Below are positions 19,772 through 28,752 of a stretch of DNA of 64,000 nt, piece after piece. This DNA is from Echinicola arenosa. GTDB lineage: Bacteria > Bacteroidota > Bacteroidia > Cytophagales > Cyclobacteriaceae. The number at the start of each line of letters is the position of its first letter. Position 1 is the first letter of the stretch. Location: contig NZ_JACYTQ010000003.1 of NCBI RefSeq assembly GCF_014841125.1, positions 682,001-746,000 of the forward strand, written 5' to 3'. The notes below the pieces were generated by a model. That model did no database searches. It saw only the letters and a program-made list of their open reading frames with translations, and was not told the DNA's origin. A program made the translations under genes and the position numbers.

Positions 19772-20818
19772 TTAAGGGAGGCTTACGATTACTTCCCGTT
19801 CCTTTATCTCAAAATGCATTTTGGTGGTATACTCCATTCCTTTGAGTACATTTTCCAATGATTGGTTCTCAAACCTACCAGTAAAGTCCCCCTTTAAAAT
19901 CATCCCTTCAGGAATAACCACGTGTACATCATACCAAATAGAAAGTTCTCGGAAAACTTCATGGTAAGTGGCACGGTTAAACTTTAGAATTTTGTCTTTC
20001 CAACCTATAAGCGCCTCATAATCGTAATGCTGTTTACTGAGGGATTTAGATGATTTATGGTAAAAAGAAGCCTCTGTTGGGGTTATATTGGTTTCAATAC
20101 CATCATCTGTACGAACATTTACCTTACCTGTCACCACCGCCACATGAAATACCTCTAGTTCATCATAGGCTTTCACATCAAAAGAAGTCCCTAATACGCT
20201 GGTTTGTATTTCTCCACTTTTTACAATAAATGGATGAAGGGTATCTCGTTCCACATCAAAAAAGGCTTGCCCTTTCAAATGCACCACACGTTGATCTCCG
20301 AAAACAGCTGGATAGGTAATTTCACTACCTGAATTCAAAATAACCCTACTGCTATCCGGAAGAAGAATGCTTTTTTTAACACCCTTGGGAGCAGTTTTAA
20401 CAACCATGGGGATTTCCACCAAAACGGGGTCATTACTTTCCTTATGTGACCCAACCCATATAACCATGGCCATGCCCATCAAAACAATAGAAGCAGCAAT
20501 AGATCCTCCTAGTGTCAAAAATCGACGTTGAGATTTTCTTTGCTTTTTTGACCTTTCTTGATCCTTGTCAATCGAATTATTAGCTGCGATAATACGATCC
20601 AATCCCAGTTGGTATTGATCTGCAGAAAGTTGGTTTGATTCCTTTGGCTGAAGTCCTTTTGCTATTTGAATAGCTTCCAAAAATATGGCCTGTTTTTCGG
20701 GATTCTTGGTGTTCCAGCTTTCCCAATAGCGATCAGTATGTCTATTAGGATGTTTAACCCATTTGACAAAAAATGGATTTTCTAAAAAATCTGAGGTTCT
20801 AGTGGGATTAAATTCCAT
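19772..20818 (-). CDS. FecR-family anti-sigma factor (locus 2)
   Basis: Relays the STN-domain signal to the neighbouring sigma factor. It has a cytoplasmic N-terminal region (about 1-115) with FVKWVKHPNRHTDRYWESW, one membrane span (about 118-138: SIAASIVLMGMAMVIWVG), a FecR domain (KSILLPDSSRVILNSGSEIT ... HLKGQAFFDVERD ... SVLGTSFDVKAYDE) and a DUF4974-like C terminus (ILKFNRATYHEVFRELSIWY ... NQSLENVLKGMEYTTKM). 348 aa, normal. It starts 129 bp after the sigma gene and ends 68 bp before SusC. Domain order matches the locus-1 FecR with low sequence identity. Confidence 0.95.
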   Translation of the reverse strand: MEFNPTRTSDFLENPFFVKWVKHPNRHTDRYWESWNTKNPEKQAIFLEAIQIAKGLQPKESNQLSADQYQLGLDRIIAANNSIDKDQERSKKQRKSQRRFLTLGGSIAASIVLMGMAMVIWVGSHKESNDPVLVEIPMVVKTAPKGVKKSILLPDSSRVILNSGSEITYPAVFGDQRVVHLKGQAFFDVERDTLHPFIVKSGEIQTSVLGTSFDVKAYDELEVFHVAVVTGKVNVRTDDGIETNITPTEASFYHKSSKSLSKQHYDYEALIGWKDKILKFNRATYHEVFRELSIWYDVHVVIPEGMILKGDFTGRFENQSLENVLKGMEYTTKMHFEIKEREVIVSLP

Positions 20819-20947
20819 CTGTATCTTATTCTATCTAATCTACCTTTTAGACTATAAGAGACACAGCACGAAAAAATGACATCGGTTAGAGGTGTATTTA
20901 TTTTATTTTAATCGAATTTGTTTAGACTGTCCATTCCTTTGGCAATT

Positions 20948-21631
20948 TTATTGGTGAAGCGGAAAAACCAAATAAAGAGCAAAAATAAGGTCTTCCTTTC
21001 CCTTTAAGGCCTTTTGCATATTGGCAATGGCTTTGTACAATAAGTTTCTGGCAGATCTGACATGTGACATGTCCATGATTTCAGCTACTTCCTGATAGGA
21101 TAGCTCTTCGAAAAAATAAAGTGTGATTACTTCTCTTTGCCTAACGGGCAAATCATTACAAATTTTTTCCAACATCTTTTTCACATCTATGGTCAATGGC
21201 GTAGACAAAGAATAAAAAGATTCGTCCATTTCAACCATAAAACCATCACTTCTATGATATTCATCATTTAGTTGGATTTTGCGGTTCCTCTTCATCAACC
21301 TTAACAATCTTCTTCTATAGGAAGCATAGAGGTAATTTTTGATGGACTCAATCTTTTTCAGTCCAAGCTTTTTTGAAACAATGTACATAAAAACATCCTG
21401 AACCACATCAAAAGCCAAATCCTTATCCAAAGTAATCTGGGTACCATAGTTGTAAAGCTTATTAGCATACCTGCTGTACAGGGAAGCTAACGCTTCATCA
21501 CTACCTTTAAGTACACTTTCCCAAAGTTGATTGTCAGTGGGTTCTTCCACTCGCGGAGTCACCTCAAATTCATTTACAGGAGAAGTATCATGGTTAATGA
21601 CAACACATTTATTGGTAACGGGTTTATACAT
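20948..21631 (-). CDS. ECF RNA polymerase sigma factor (locus 2)
   Basis: ECF sigma-70 factor, probably controlling locus 2. Region 2 lies at about 40-115 (ALASLYSRYANKLYNYGTQI ... LAFDVVQDVFMYIVSKKLG) and region 4 at about 155-210 (LPVRQREVITLYFFEELSYQ, VRSARNLLYKAIANMQKAL). The region-4 layout, including the SARNLLYKA motif, is very like the locus-1 sigma (SARDLVYKA), which suggests a common ancestor of the two regulatory cassettes. 227 aa, with a ~30-aa non-conserved N-terminal tail. It is the first gene of the second PUL operon. Confidence 0.94.
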   Translation of the reverse strand: MYKPVTNKCVVINHDTSPVNEFEVTPRVEEPTDNQLWESVLKGSDEALASLYSRYANKLYNYGTQITLDKDLAFDVVQDVFMYIVSKKLGLKKIESIKNYLYASYRRRLLRLMKRNRKIQLNDEYHRSDGFMVEMDESFYSLSTPLTIDVKKMLEKICNDLPVRQREVITLYFFEELSYQEVAEIMDMSHVRSARNLLYKAIANMQKALKGKEDLIFALYLVFPLHQ

Positions 21632-21770
21632 GTTCTAATAGTGATCATTTCAGGTTACGATATGAAAAAAGACATATTAAAATGATTCTCAAAATATTAG
21701 AACACAAATTAAAATCGATCGCAAATATTGTATTGATATTAGAAAAAATAGTAGCTATTAAACCTATCAA

Positions 21771-23948
21771 CTACCTAAAGTCCCTGACCACATTGATTAC
21801 TTTTTCTTGATTACCCTTCTGGTAACTTATCTTAAGGGCTGTTTCTATTTCTTCATCCTGACGGATAATCCGGGCATAATGAAACATCAAAAAACCCAGT
21901 ACTTTTACCCTGTAGATATTATTATGGAATTGGTTAAAACCCCTAATAATTTTTTTTACGGTTTCTGGTGCACAACTCTCTCCCCCTCTGCTTACCAATA
22001 TATCAATCGCACTGTTGAGGTGGTTGATATGGTTCATATTGATTTGACTGCCATAAGCTTTGAGAGTAGGGTGATCCAAATGAGGGTTTTTAAGGTAGAG
22101 TAAAAAGTTTTGACCATGGGTCGCTATACGTTGCTCCACCGTACTATTACCGGAAAACATACAGGCAGCCAAAGCATGGGAAAAGATCGAATAATAATTG
22201 TCCATACTCCTCCGCTTTACTTCATCAATGGCCCTAATGATTGAATTAAAAGCATCGTCTGGAATGTCTATTTTTAAAGCAACATGAATGTCTGTTGCAC
22301 TCTTATTCTTCAATTCATGGGTTAATTTATCGATCAACAAATCTCTTCTATAATCCTTGATCAATCCCCAAAGTACTGCTGTATCGGCTATTTTCTTGAT
22401 TTCACCCTCTTCCAATTTCTTATTTTCACTCCATTCAAAGCCCAAATGAAGTTGGCAACTGAGGTCGCTGATCTTGGGACTATAAACAAAACCCTTTGTT
22501 TCCGCTTGCAAGCCTGCTGTCCATTTAAAAGTTTCCCCAAAAAACTCACCTTCATAAGATTTATCCGACTTGGTAACAAGATGAAGAAAGCCTATTTGCT
22601 CATTGTATCGCTCAAGGATTTCGATACTTGAATCATGGTCAATACCTATTCCTTTTTGAGCCACTTTCAGATCAAAGCCAAAACCTCGCTTCCGCTGATA
22701 TCCTTTTTCCTGCAAAAACTTCTTGATGACAACTCCATCACTTTTATCTTTTAATAGGTCCTTAAGCTTAAACTTTATCAAGTCAGCATGGTAGTTTTCT
22801 AAAGCAGATTCAGAAAGTGTCCCTACCATAAAGCAGTTTTCAGTCCTTATTTGACTATACTCATAACTTACTCCTAGTTCAATCTTAGCTTTAACAAATT
22901 GGGCAATTGTATTTCTCAGCCTTTCTAGAAAGGACTCCCAACGCTGCTTGACTTCCATAAATTTATTTGAAACAGGTCCCAAGCCAACCATTTCAGCCAT
23001 TTTTTCTACGGTTTCCAATTGCTCTGCATTCAAATCCTGCATATTGGCTTTGGCCAATACCTTATTGATTTCTGCTTTTGCCTTTTGAAGATATTGTTCG
23101 AGCAATCCATCCAAAACCTTCTCCAGTACACCATGGTCTTTTTCTGCCAAAGATGCTGATATGCCTATCTGGGCACTAGCACCTAGGGACTGTTTTTTAT
23201 TCTTTTTCACCCCAACTTGAAACTCACTTCCTGACACCCGCTTAATGACCAAAACAAAGTGGTCTTGAATACCAAAGTCGAAACGAACTGTGGCCCCAGC
23301 ATCCACTTCCAAAGCAATTGGAGAGGCTGATTTCATGATTTTCGAAATCCCCATCAAACTTCCTGAGTAAAGGTCGCTCCAACTTACCTCAAGCGCTGAA
23401 CTCAGCTCTCCTGCAAATTCCAGTGTACAAACTTCATTGTTTTTCAAATTCTTCAGCTCATTGAGACTAAATATCCATGGGAATTTTTTCAGGTCGTGCG
23501 TAGCTGCCTTGAGTAATGAATGTTCCCGTGGATGAAGCTTATAGGTACAGGCGCGAACCTTTGCACTACCCGAAAGAGAAAAACCCAACTGTTCCAGAGG
23601 CACACCAGCTTTGATAGAAACCCCTATTCCATATTGGATGATGGCATGGGAATCATAATTGGGCACTACCAAGACCTCCTCCTCAGTAGCTTTATTCTGG
23701 ACTATATCGTGTTCATCTTCCTCCTCATCCCGTGTATTATCTTCTGGGTCATTGAATACAAAAATCCTCGGCCCTATATTCAAACTACCTATCAGTTGAA
23801 TAGACTTTCCTCCAATATTTAGACTTTCATTAATGTCCAATACATCTAGTTTATAAGCCTCATTGGGAATATCTGACAAAGGCTTTTGGAATGGAGGCAA
23901 TGTCTCCAATTTTGCGAGATAACTCTCAAGGTTGTTGATTAATGGCAT
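21771..23948 (-). CDS. Unrecognised 725-aa cytoplasmic protein
   Basis: I do not recognise a family. There is no signal peptide or membrane span. An acidic low-complexity loop (DPEDNTRDEEEDEHD, about 67-81) precedes a beta-rich section (about 90-265) with alternating hydrophobic strands such as IIQYGIGVSIKAGVPL and SLGASAQIGISASL. A helical, coiled-coil-like stretch follows (about 270-350), then a second beta-rich section (about 355-510), and a helical C-terminal third (515-725) rich in basic residues and His. The ATG at 23948 is 28 bp after the stop of the small TIR/deoxyribosyltransferase-like gene, so the two are almost certainly co-transcribed. A large unknown plus a small nucleotide-type enzyme is an architecture often met in anti-phage or conflict systems, but nothing in the sequence proves that. 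Confidence 0.85.
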   Translation of the reverse strand: MPLINNLESYLAKLETLPPFQKPLSDIPNEAYKLDVLDINESLNIGGKSIQLIGSLNIGPRIFVFNDPEDNTRDEEEDEHDIVQNKATEEEVLVVPNYDSHAIIQYGIGVSIKAGVPLEQLGFSLSGSAKVRACTYKLHPREHSLLKAATHDLKKFPWIFSLNELKNLKNNEVCTLEFAGELSSALEVSWSDLYSGSLMGISKIMKSASPIALEVDAGATVRFDFGIQDHFVLVIKRVSGSEFQVGVKKNKKQSLGASAQIGISASLAEKDHGVLEKVLDGLLEQYLQKAKAEINKVLAKANMQDLNAEQLETVEKMAEMVGLGPVSNKFMEVKQRWESFLERLRNTIAQFVKAKIELGVSYEYSQIRTENCFMVGTLSESALENYHADLIKFKLKDLLKDKSDGVVIKKFLQEKGYQRKRGFGFDLKVAQKGIGIDHDSSIEILERYNEQIGFLHLVTKSDKSYEGEFFGETFKWTAGLQAETKGFVYSPKISDLSCQLHLGFEWSENKKLEEGEIKKIADTAVLWGLIKDYRRDLLIDKLTHELKNKSATDIHVALKIDIPDDAFNSIIRAIDEVKRRSMDNYYSIFSHALAACMFSGNSTVEQRIATHGQNFLLYLKNPHLDHPTLKAYGSQINMNHINHLNSAIDILVSRGGESCAPETVKKIIRGFNQFHNNIYRVKVLGFLMFHYARIIRQDEEIETALKISYQKGNQEKVINVVRDFR

Positions 23949-23976
23949 ATCACTAAAAGTTAAGGTTGACTACGAA

Positions 23977-24480
23977 TTAATATTGGTTGTAAATGGTACT
24001 GACCTCGGCATACCACTTTTGAATGACCTGTTTGACTTCATTTCTTTTACTATCTGTAATTCGATCAGGAAAAGTATGGACAAAGGCATCTGTAATTCCA
24101 AAATCAAATACTCCTCCCGTAACTCCTTTTTCCCTAAAAATCAATAAAGGCAATTTCAGTCCAAATAATATCCCTGCCTCTATATGGTTCCAAGGAGTTG
24201 GAATCAACATGTTCATTATTTCTCTTTCCTCTGCAGTACCTTTTTTTCCAATTCCCGTAGCCACAAATACTTGCTCAAAACCCAAAATGATCCCTCCACT
24301 ACAGCGCTTGGCAATGATGGCAATTTCCTTCATCGGAAAATCCTTAGGGTAGTCACTTCTTCCCAAAGCACGTGGTTCCATACTCAGGTCTTCTATGATA
24401 TCAATAATCAATTTTCTATAGGCCCTTTGCTTTTTATTGAGGACGGTTGGACAGGAAATAAAAACGGGAATTTTACTCAT
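23977..24480 (-). CDS. Small TIR / nucleoside 2-deoxyribosyltransferase-like protein
   Basis: A 167-aa alpha/beta protein. It opens with a core strand VFISCPT, then a helix and LGRSDYPKDFP, a second strand SGGIILGFEQ, and the segment PWNHIEAGILFGLKLPLLIF, in which Glu101 sits where TIR-like and nucleoside 2-deoxyribosyltransferase-like enzymes carry their catalytic Glu. That fold group cleaves N-glycosidic bonds in nucleosides or NAD. My assignment rests on this motif pattern, not a close family match; a SLOG- or Rossmann-like sensor is an alternative. It starts the two-gene unit with the 725-aa protein. No signal peptide, so probably cytosolic. Confidence 0.65.
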   Translation of the reverse strand: MSKIPVFISCPTVLNKKQRAYRKLIIDIIEDLSMEPRALGRSDYPKDFPMKEIAIIAKRCSGGIILGFEQVFVATGIGKKGTAEEREIMNMLIPTPWNHIEAGILFGLKLPLLIFREKGVTGGVFDFGITDAFVHTFPDRITDSKRNEVKQVIQKWYAEVSTIYNQY

Positions 24481-24844
24481 TTTAAAATGGCTTTATCTTC
24501 TCCAAAATACTTTTCACTTCTCCTATTTTGGGCCTGATGGATGTTTTGAAGTCCATATTGACCAAGCTACACAACCAAAACCTACCCATTCTACCCCTTT
24601 GCTTTTTTAATCTAAGTATGTCAGCAATATTACCAGGAAAGATTAAAAGCGAGTAGAAACGACCCTTTTGATTAAAGTATCAAATGCTTCGGTCTTCAGA
24701 CTTCAGGTGTACCTGGCAGTTAGACAGGCTTCTTAATGCTAGAACAAAGAATTTAAGATCACTGTCGTTATTGCAAATTATCAGATTAAAATTATGGATC
24801 ACTCATCTTCCTTCTTTACTAAAAGCTTCATGAGGTAATTATTA
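24481..24844. other. Intergenic region carrying interspersed repeat copy A
   Basis: A 364-bp gap between two minus-strand genes. Roughly half of it (24624-24787) is the first copy of the ~160-bp repeat. The rest shows nothing I can name beyond the presumed promoter of the TIR-like gene. Confidence 0.6.
24624..24787 (+). repeat. Interspersed ~160-bp intergenic repeat, copy A
   Basis: Shares long near-identical blocks with 35233-35394 and 55274-55430, for example gattaaaagcgagtagaaa, acccttttgattaaagtatc and ctggcag(t/c)tagaca(g/a)gctt. This copy is the most diverged in its last third. All three lie in the same orientation between genes. No ORF and no clear terminal inverted repeats are seen, so it may be a structured RNA, a non-autonomous element or a REP-like sequence. 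Confidence 0.85.
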
Positions 24845-25429
24845 TCAGCTCTTTTCTTCATCTGTATCTTCCGTTCCTTCCCCATTATTGCCCTTTAATT
24901 TTCCTGAACGCTCATCTTTAGGTTGAAACAAAGTGTCAAAAATTTCTCGCAATTTTAGCGTCGCTCTATCACTAAATAGCCCGGCCAAACCAGATAGGGT
25001 CAACACCCCATAAAGGTTAAGTGATTCGGCAGGAGTACTGGTCAAAAGACCCCCACGAAAAACCAAATAAAAAATAAAGGCTACCGCCATGCCTTCAAAT
25101 GGCCTAAGTAAGTACCACCAAATCCAAGATTTTTCCATTGTACCCTCTCCTACAAAGGAGGCAAAAGAACCCACTGCATGGATAAAACTTCCAATAGCTC
25201 CTGTGATCAACACCAAAATTATTGTGCGCTGCTCCAAGGAAAGACTAAACTCCCAACACCAAATAGAAGTCTTTTCGATATATACTTCCTTGTTATCTAT
25301 TTCTTTAAAACATGGCCATAGTGCATAAATCAAAAGTCCTAATAGAACGAAAAGAACAATAAAGCTTATTCCCATCAGGTTAATCACCCAACCGGCAGGA
25401 AATTTATTATTTTCATTATCCGTATCCAT
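24845..25429 (-). CDS. Four-span membrane protein of unknown function
   Basis: A 194-aa protein with hydrophobic spans at about 13-36 (VINLMGISFIVLFVLLGLLI), 68-92 (TIILVLITGAIGSFIHAVGS), 105-127 (YLLRPFEGMAVAFIFYLVFR) and 138-157 (LYGVLTLSGLAGLFSD). A cytosolic tail follows, with DRATLKLREIFDTLF and a charged Gly/Glu/Asp-rich end. The GLFSDRATLKL pattern recurs in small membrane proteins of unknown function. It is upstream of the TIR-like/725-aa pair, separated by the repeat, so it may or may not belong to that unit. I cannot assign a function. Confidence 0.8.
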   Translation of the reverse strand: MDTDNENNKFPAGWVINLMGISFIVLFVLLGLLIYALWPCFKEIDNKEVYIEKTSIWCWEFSLSLEQRTIILVLITGAIGSFIHAVGSFASFVGEGTMEKSWIWWYLLRPFEGMAVAFIFYLVFRGGLLTSTPAESLNLYGVLTLSGLAGLFSDRATLKLREIFDTLFQPKDERSGKLKGNNGEGTEDTDEEKS

Positions 25430-25640
25430 TGATTTAAAGATCTTGATCCTATATTAACCCAGCATCTGACACAAACAAATTATCATCTTAAAAATGAACG
25501 TAATAACAACTATATTATATATATAAATAAATTCAACAATCTTTAATACTCACAATTTAACTAAATACAGTACAACATCAAATACCGTTTTTATGGTATT
25601 TTCAACAATTTAAACAGTAAAAACCCATATAAATCCCACT

Positions 25641-26435
25641 TCAAATCACCCCTTCCAACAAACACCTGCTGATCAGTTCTGCAGTGTTGGAGCACTTGGT
25701 TTTCTTAAGAATGTTTCTTCTGTGCGTACAGGTGGTATTGAAAGAAATAAACAGCCGATTGGAGATTTCCTTGGCATTCAGTCCCTTTTGGATCAGGCGC
25801 ACAATCTCAGTCTCTCTCTTGGTGAGAGAATTTACCATCAAATTCTCTTCCTTTGTTTCCAGGGAAGGGTCAAAGTAACCTTGTTCTGCGGGTAAATTAT
25901 AATAGGACTTTTTTCCGTTCAAACTGACAAAAGACAGTCTGTCAGTAGGTAGTGGCCCCAAGTAAGTAATGTCTGTATGAATGATAAAGGCATGTTGAAA
26001 AGAGTTATTATCGGTTATGTTAATAGGAGTTCCTTGCACCATCATTGTTTTTCTTCCAAAAACCGGATGCATAAAACAGTATGTATACATAACTTTATAA
26101 TACAATTGGTCCTCACTGGAAAGGTAATTGACAAAGAAATCATTCACCACTTCTTCTTTCTTCCTGACCAGACACAATTCATCCTGATCCAAAATACTGA
26201 CAAGTTTTTCAATGTCAGCTTCCTCAGGGGGTATTCCCAAAATCTTCATGACATTAGGGTGAATGTAGTCTATCTCTAAATTATGGTAGTTAATGATATA
26301 GTAGTAAAAATCGCCTGGACTGCACATTCCTGCTATTTGCTGAAACTGATTGGTGGCCTCAAACTTTGAATATTCCTTGATTTGCCCAGTATATACCTGC
26401 TTCCACAAATCGATAACTTGATTATTATCATTCAT
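25641..26435 (-). CDS. PAS-LuxR transcriptional regulator
   Basis: A 264-aa DNA-binding regulator. The N-terminal half (about 30-170) is a PAS-like sensor fold (GDFYYYIINYHNLEIDYIHP, VMKILGIPPEEAD). The C-terminal 60 residues form a LuxR/GerE helix-turn-helix (LTKRETEIVRLIQKGLNAKE, ISNRLFISFNTTCTHRRNIL). There is no receiver domain, so it is not a standard response regulator. It is transcribed away from the FISUMP lipoprotein array with a 943-bp gap, making it a plausible but unproven regulator of the array. This PAS-LuxR architecture is common in Bacteroidota. Confidence 0.92.
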   Translation of the reverse strand: MNDNNQVIDLWKQVYTGQIKEYSKFEATNQFQQIAGMCSPGDFYYYIINYHNLEIDYIHPNVMKILGIPPEEADIEKLVSILDQDELCLVRKKEEVVNDFFVNYLSSEDQLYYKVMYTYCFMHPVFGRKTMMVQGTPINITDNNSFQHAFIIHTDITYLGPLPTDRLSFVSLNGKKSYYNLPAEQGYFDPSLETKEENLMVNSLTKRETEIVRLIQKGLNAKEISNRLFISFNTTCTHRRNILKKTKCSNTAELISRCLLEGVI

Positions 26436-27378
26436 TATAAAAACAATTAGGTTACAAAATAATGTTTACAAGTAATCAAGCCACTTTCCTGACCTATGCT
26501 ATTAAAATAATATACAAGAGTTTTAATTTTATACCATATAAAATACTTATATCACTAAAAATTCAACCCTTATTTAATTAAACATTTAAATATTAAACAA
26601 CAAAATTCTATACACAAACATCATAATTTAACATCGTAAAAACATATACGGAAATCATATCATTTATTTAAATCAAATCTTTTATTGGAATATTTTCTTT
26701 TATACTGAAATAAGTAAAAATCCCCATGTTTAAAATAGAAATAGCTATTTTAAACATATGTAAACAATTAACAATCAATAACTTAACAACAAAAAGACTT
26801 ACACAAATTTTAAGCAATGCTATAAATTTGAGTCGTGGTTTTAATATTTTTTTGATCAAATCTCTAAGCTCTCAAAGTGTTTGAATACAATTATTTATAG
26901 TTTATATACATAATATTATATTCAAAAGGATTTGCCTGATCTTTTAACTAACTTCATAAAATTCATTTTTTTCAATCCTTACTTTTCAATAGTGATGAAT
27001 AAACCCATTCTTTTAGCATTACCTATCTATCTGTTTACCAAATGGGTATCCAAAGAAACAGAAGATTTCAAATTGGGAGTAAACAGCTTTATGGCTGATA
27101 TTGTTGCCCATTTTTACAGCACATACCGCTTTATTCTAAAGGCCATTTTTTTTGCATGGAAATCCTCCTTTTCGAAAACCATTACCATGCACATCGCTGA
27201 TAAAACCTCTGTTCAAAAATATCCACTCAGATACAATCTAAACAACTTCACGAAAACTTGCGGGTTCAAACATCCCAATAAAAAACAAAACATTTTTTGG
27301 AAAGGGACAAGTTTGGACTTGAAGGGTTCATGCTATTCATTGAACAAAAACTTAAAAATCCATATAACAGCTACTCCT
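26436..27378. other. Long AT-rich intergenic region ahead of the FISUMP array
   Basis: A 943-bp divergent gap between the LuxR-type gene and the array. The first ~500 bp is very AT-rich. From 26932 the frame of the first array gene is open without a stop for 149 codons, but the paralogues and their lipoprotein leaders put the true start at 27379, so I leave 26932-27378 as a long leader. Its final bases match the spacer repeated between all later array genes. Confidence 0.55.
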
Positions 27379-28728
27379 ATGAAAAATTCAATCTATTACC
27401 TATCCCTTCTCTTCCTGCTGGCCACTGGCTGCGTACAGGAAAACCTTGAGGCACCCAAAATGGGAATGGTGAGCTTCTCTGAAGTAACATTCGAACACTT
27501 TGGTAATATATCCCCAAAGGGTAGGATAGCTGCGGACTCTGAATGGAAACATATCTTGACAACATTCGCCACTATGCTCATTACAAACAAAGCGACCGGG
27601 CAAGAATACACGCTGGAATATAATCCCAGCGACTTCACCGAAGCCTATCAGATCCAACTTCCTTATGGGGAATATACCGTGTATTCGAGAGTAGAAGGCC
27701 TAGACTATGCGAGCTTCATGCCCTTTACGATTTCGGGGGAATTTACCTTGGATGAGACCAGCTTGGACATCAGCTTGCAAGGCAGCACGGAATATGGCCT
27801 GGTAACGGTCAAAAATGAATTTGTCCAGTCAGCAAACCTCCGTGGCGACCAGTACGGAATGCAAATCAGCGACGATGGGGAGGTTCTTTACCTTTACGTA
27901 AAAGCAGGCCTTTCGCCTACCCTGACCATTTACGAGAACTTTAACGGACAGGCTTTTCAAAAAAAGCTGGACATTGTTGCCAATAACCATTACCACTTCT
28001 ACCTTAAACTGACCGAGGTTCAAGGAACGGTCAACTTTATCGAACTGGCCATCGGGCCATTTGAGTACCATGAGGGGTTTTTAGAGATCGGTGAGACAAG
28101 CTGCAATAGCGAACGTTATGACTATGTATATGATATAGCATATTTATACGATATAGAAGGAAACCGCTATCCCATAGTAGAGATTGGTGATCAAGTCTGG
28201 ATGTCGCGAGATTTGCGCACCAAAACTTATGCAAATGGAGATCCAATTATAAACGAAGGAAACAACACATCCAACCTTGGTTATACTTGGTATTCTGCCG
28301 TTGATAACCGAAACATCTGTCCCTGCAACTGGCATGTTCCTTCCAATGAGGATTGGCTAAAACTAGAACGCTTTTTAGGGTTACCCGAGGATGAAGAAGG
28401 AATAGGTTTACCTGGTGTTCGTGGTAAAGATGAAAGAATAGGAGCCAAACTGGCCAATCCGGGTCAATGGTATTACAGGACTGAATATTATTATTATTTC
28501 ACCAATGAAACCGGTTTTTTTGCGAACTCAAATGTTCAGTCTGGGATGGATGCCTTTTACCTTTCCACAGACATAGAAATTTCCAAAACAGATCCAGAAG
28601 AGGATGGCGTTTTAGTTAGAAATATTAGTCATAGAGCTGTAGGTATAGGTCTTTTTGGGGCACAAACAGATGATCAAAGAAATTTCGGTAAAGGTTCGCT
28701 AGTAGGCGTCCGCTGTGTCAAAGACTAA
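27379..28728 (+). CDS. FISUMP-domain lipoprotein, array copy 1
   Basis: A 449-aa surface lipoprotein. The leader MKNSIYYLSLLFLLATGC ends in a lipidation Cys, followed by VQEN. Residues about 20-235 form the array's shared N-terminal module (beta-rich, unknown family). The remainder is a Fibrobacter succinogenes major paralogous domain (TIGR02145/PF09603 type): YPIVEIGDQVWMSRDLRTKT, NICPCNWHVPSNEDWLKLER, ETGFFANS and the terminal VRCVKD. I chose the ATG at 27379, not 26932, because all four downstream paralogues begin with this leader. This copy's N-terminal module is the most diverged of the five (IRGDQYGMQISDDGE versus DGEHELEICDQG in the others). The function of FISUMP domains is not established; the fold is C-type-lectin-like in related variable proteins, which suggests binding. 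Confidence 0.9.
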   Translation: MKNSIYYLSLLFLLATGCVQENLEAPKMGMVSFSEVTFEHFGNISPKGRIAADSEWKHILTTFATMLITNKATGQEYTLEYNPSDFTEAYQIQLPYGEYTVYSRVEGLDYASFMPFTISGEFTLDETSLDISLQGSTEYGLVTVKNEFVQSANLRGDQYGMQISDDGEVLYLYVKAGLSPTLTIYENFNGQAFQKKLDIVANNHYHFYLKLTEVQGTVNFIELAIGPFEYHEGFLEIGETSCNSERYDYVYDIAYLYDIEGNRYPIVEIGDQVWMSRDLRTKTYANGDPIINEGNNTSNLGYTWYSAVDNRNICPCNWHVPSNEDWLKLERFLGLPEDEEGIGLPGVRGKDERIGAKLANPGQWYYRTEYYYYFTNETGFFANSNVQSGMDAFYLSTDIEISKTDPEEDGVLVRNISHRAVGIGLFGAQTDDQRNFGKGSLVGVRCVKD

Positions 28729-28752
28729 AACATCAATATAACCGCTACTCCT

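Noticed and set aside
25580-25601. Hairpin aaatacc/ggtattt after the LuxR-type gene
   Set aside because: Only 7 bp, AT-rich, and no T run in the minus-strand direction; too weak to call a terminator.
26668-26859. 63-codon minus-strand frame in AT-rich gap
   Set aside because: Hydrophobic low-complexity product of a very AT-rich stretch, no start context, no family feature.
26932-27378. Upstream start for the first FISUMP gene
   Set aside because: Internal ATG at 27379 gives the lipoprotein leader shared by all four paralogues; the extension is kept only as an observation.
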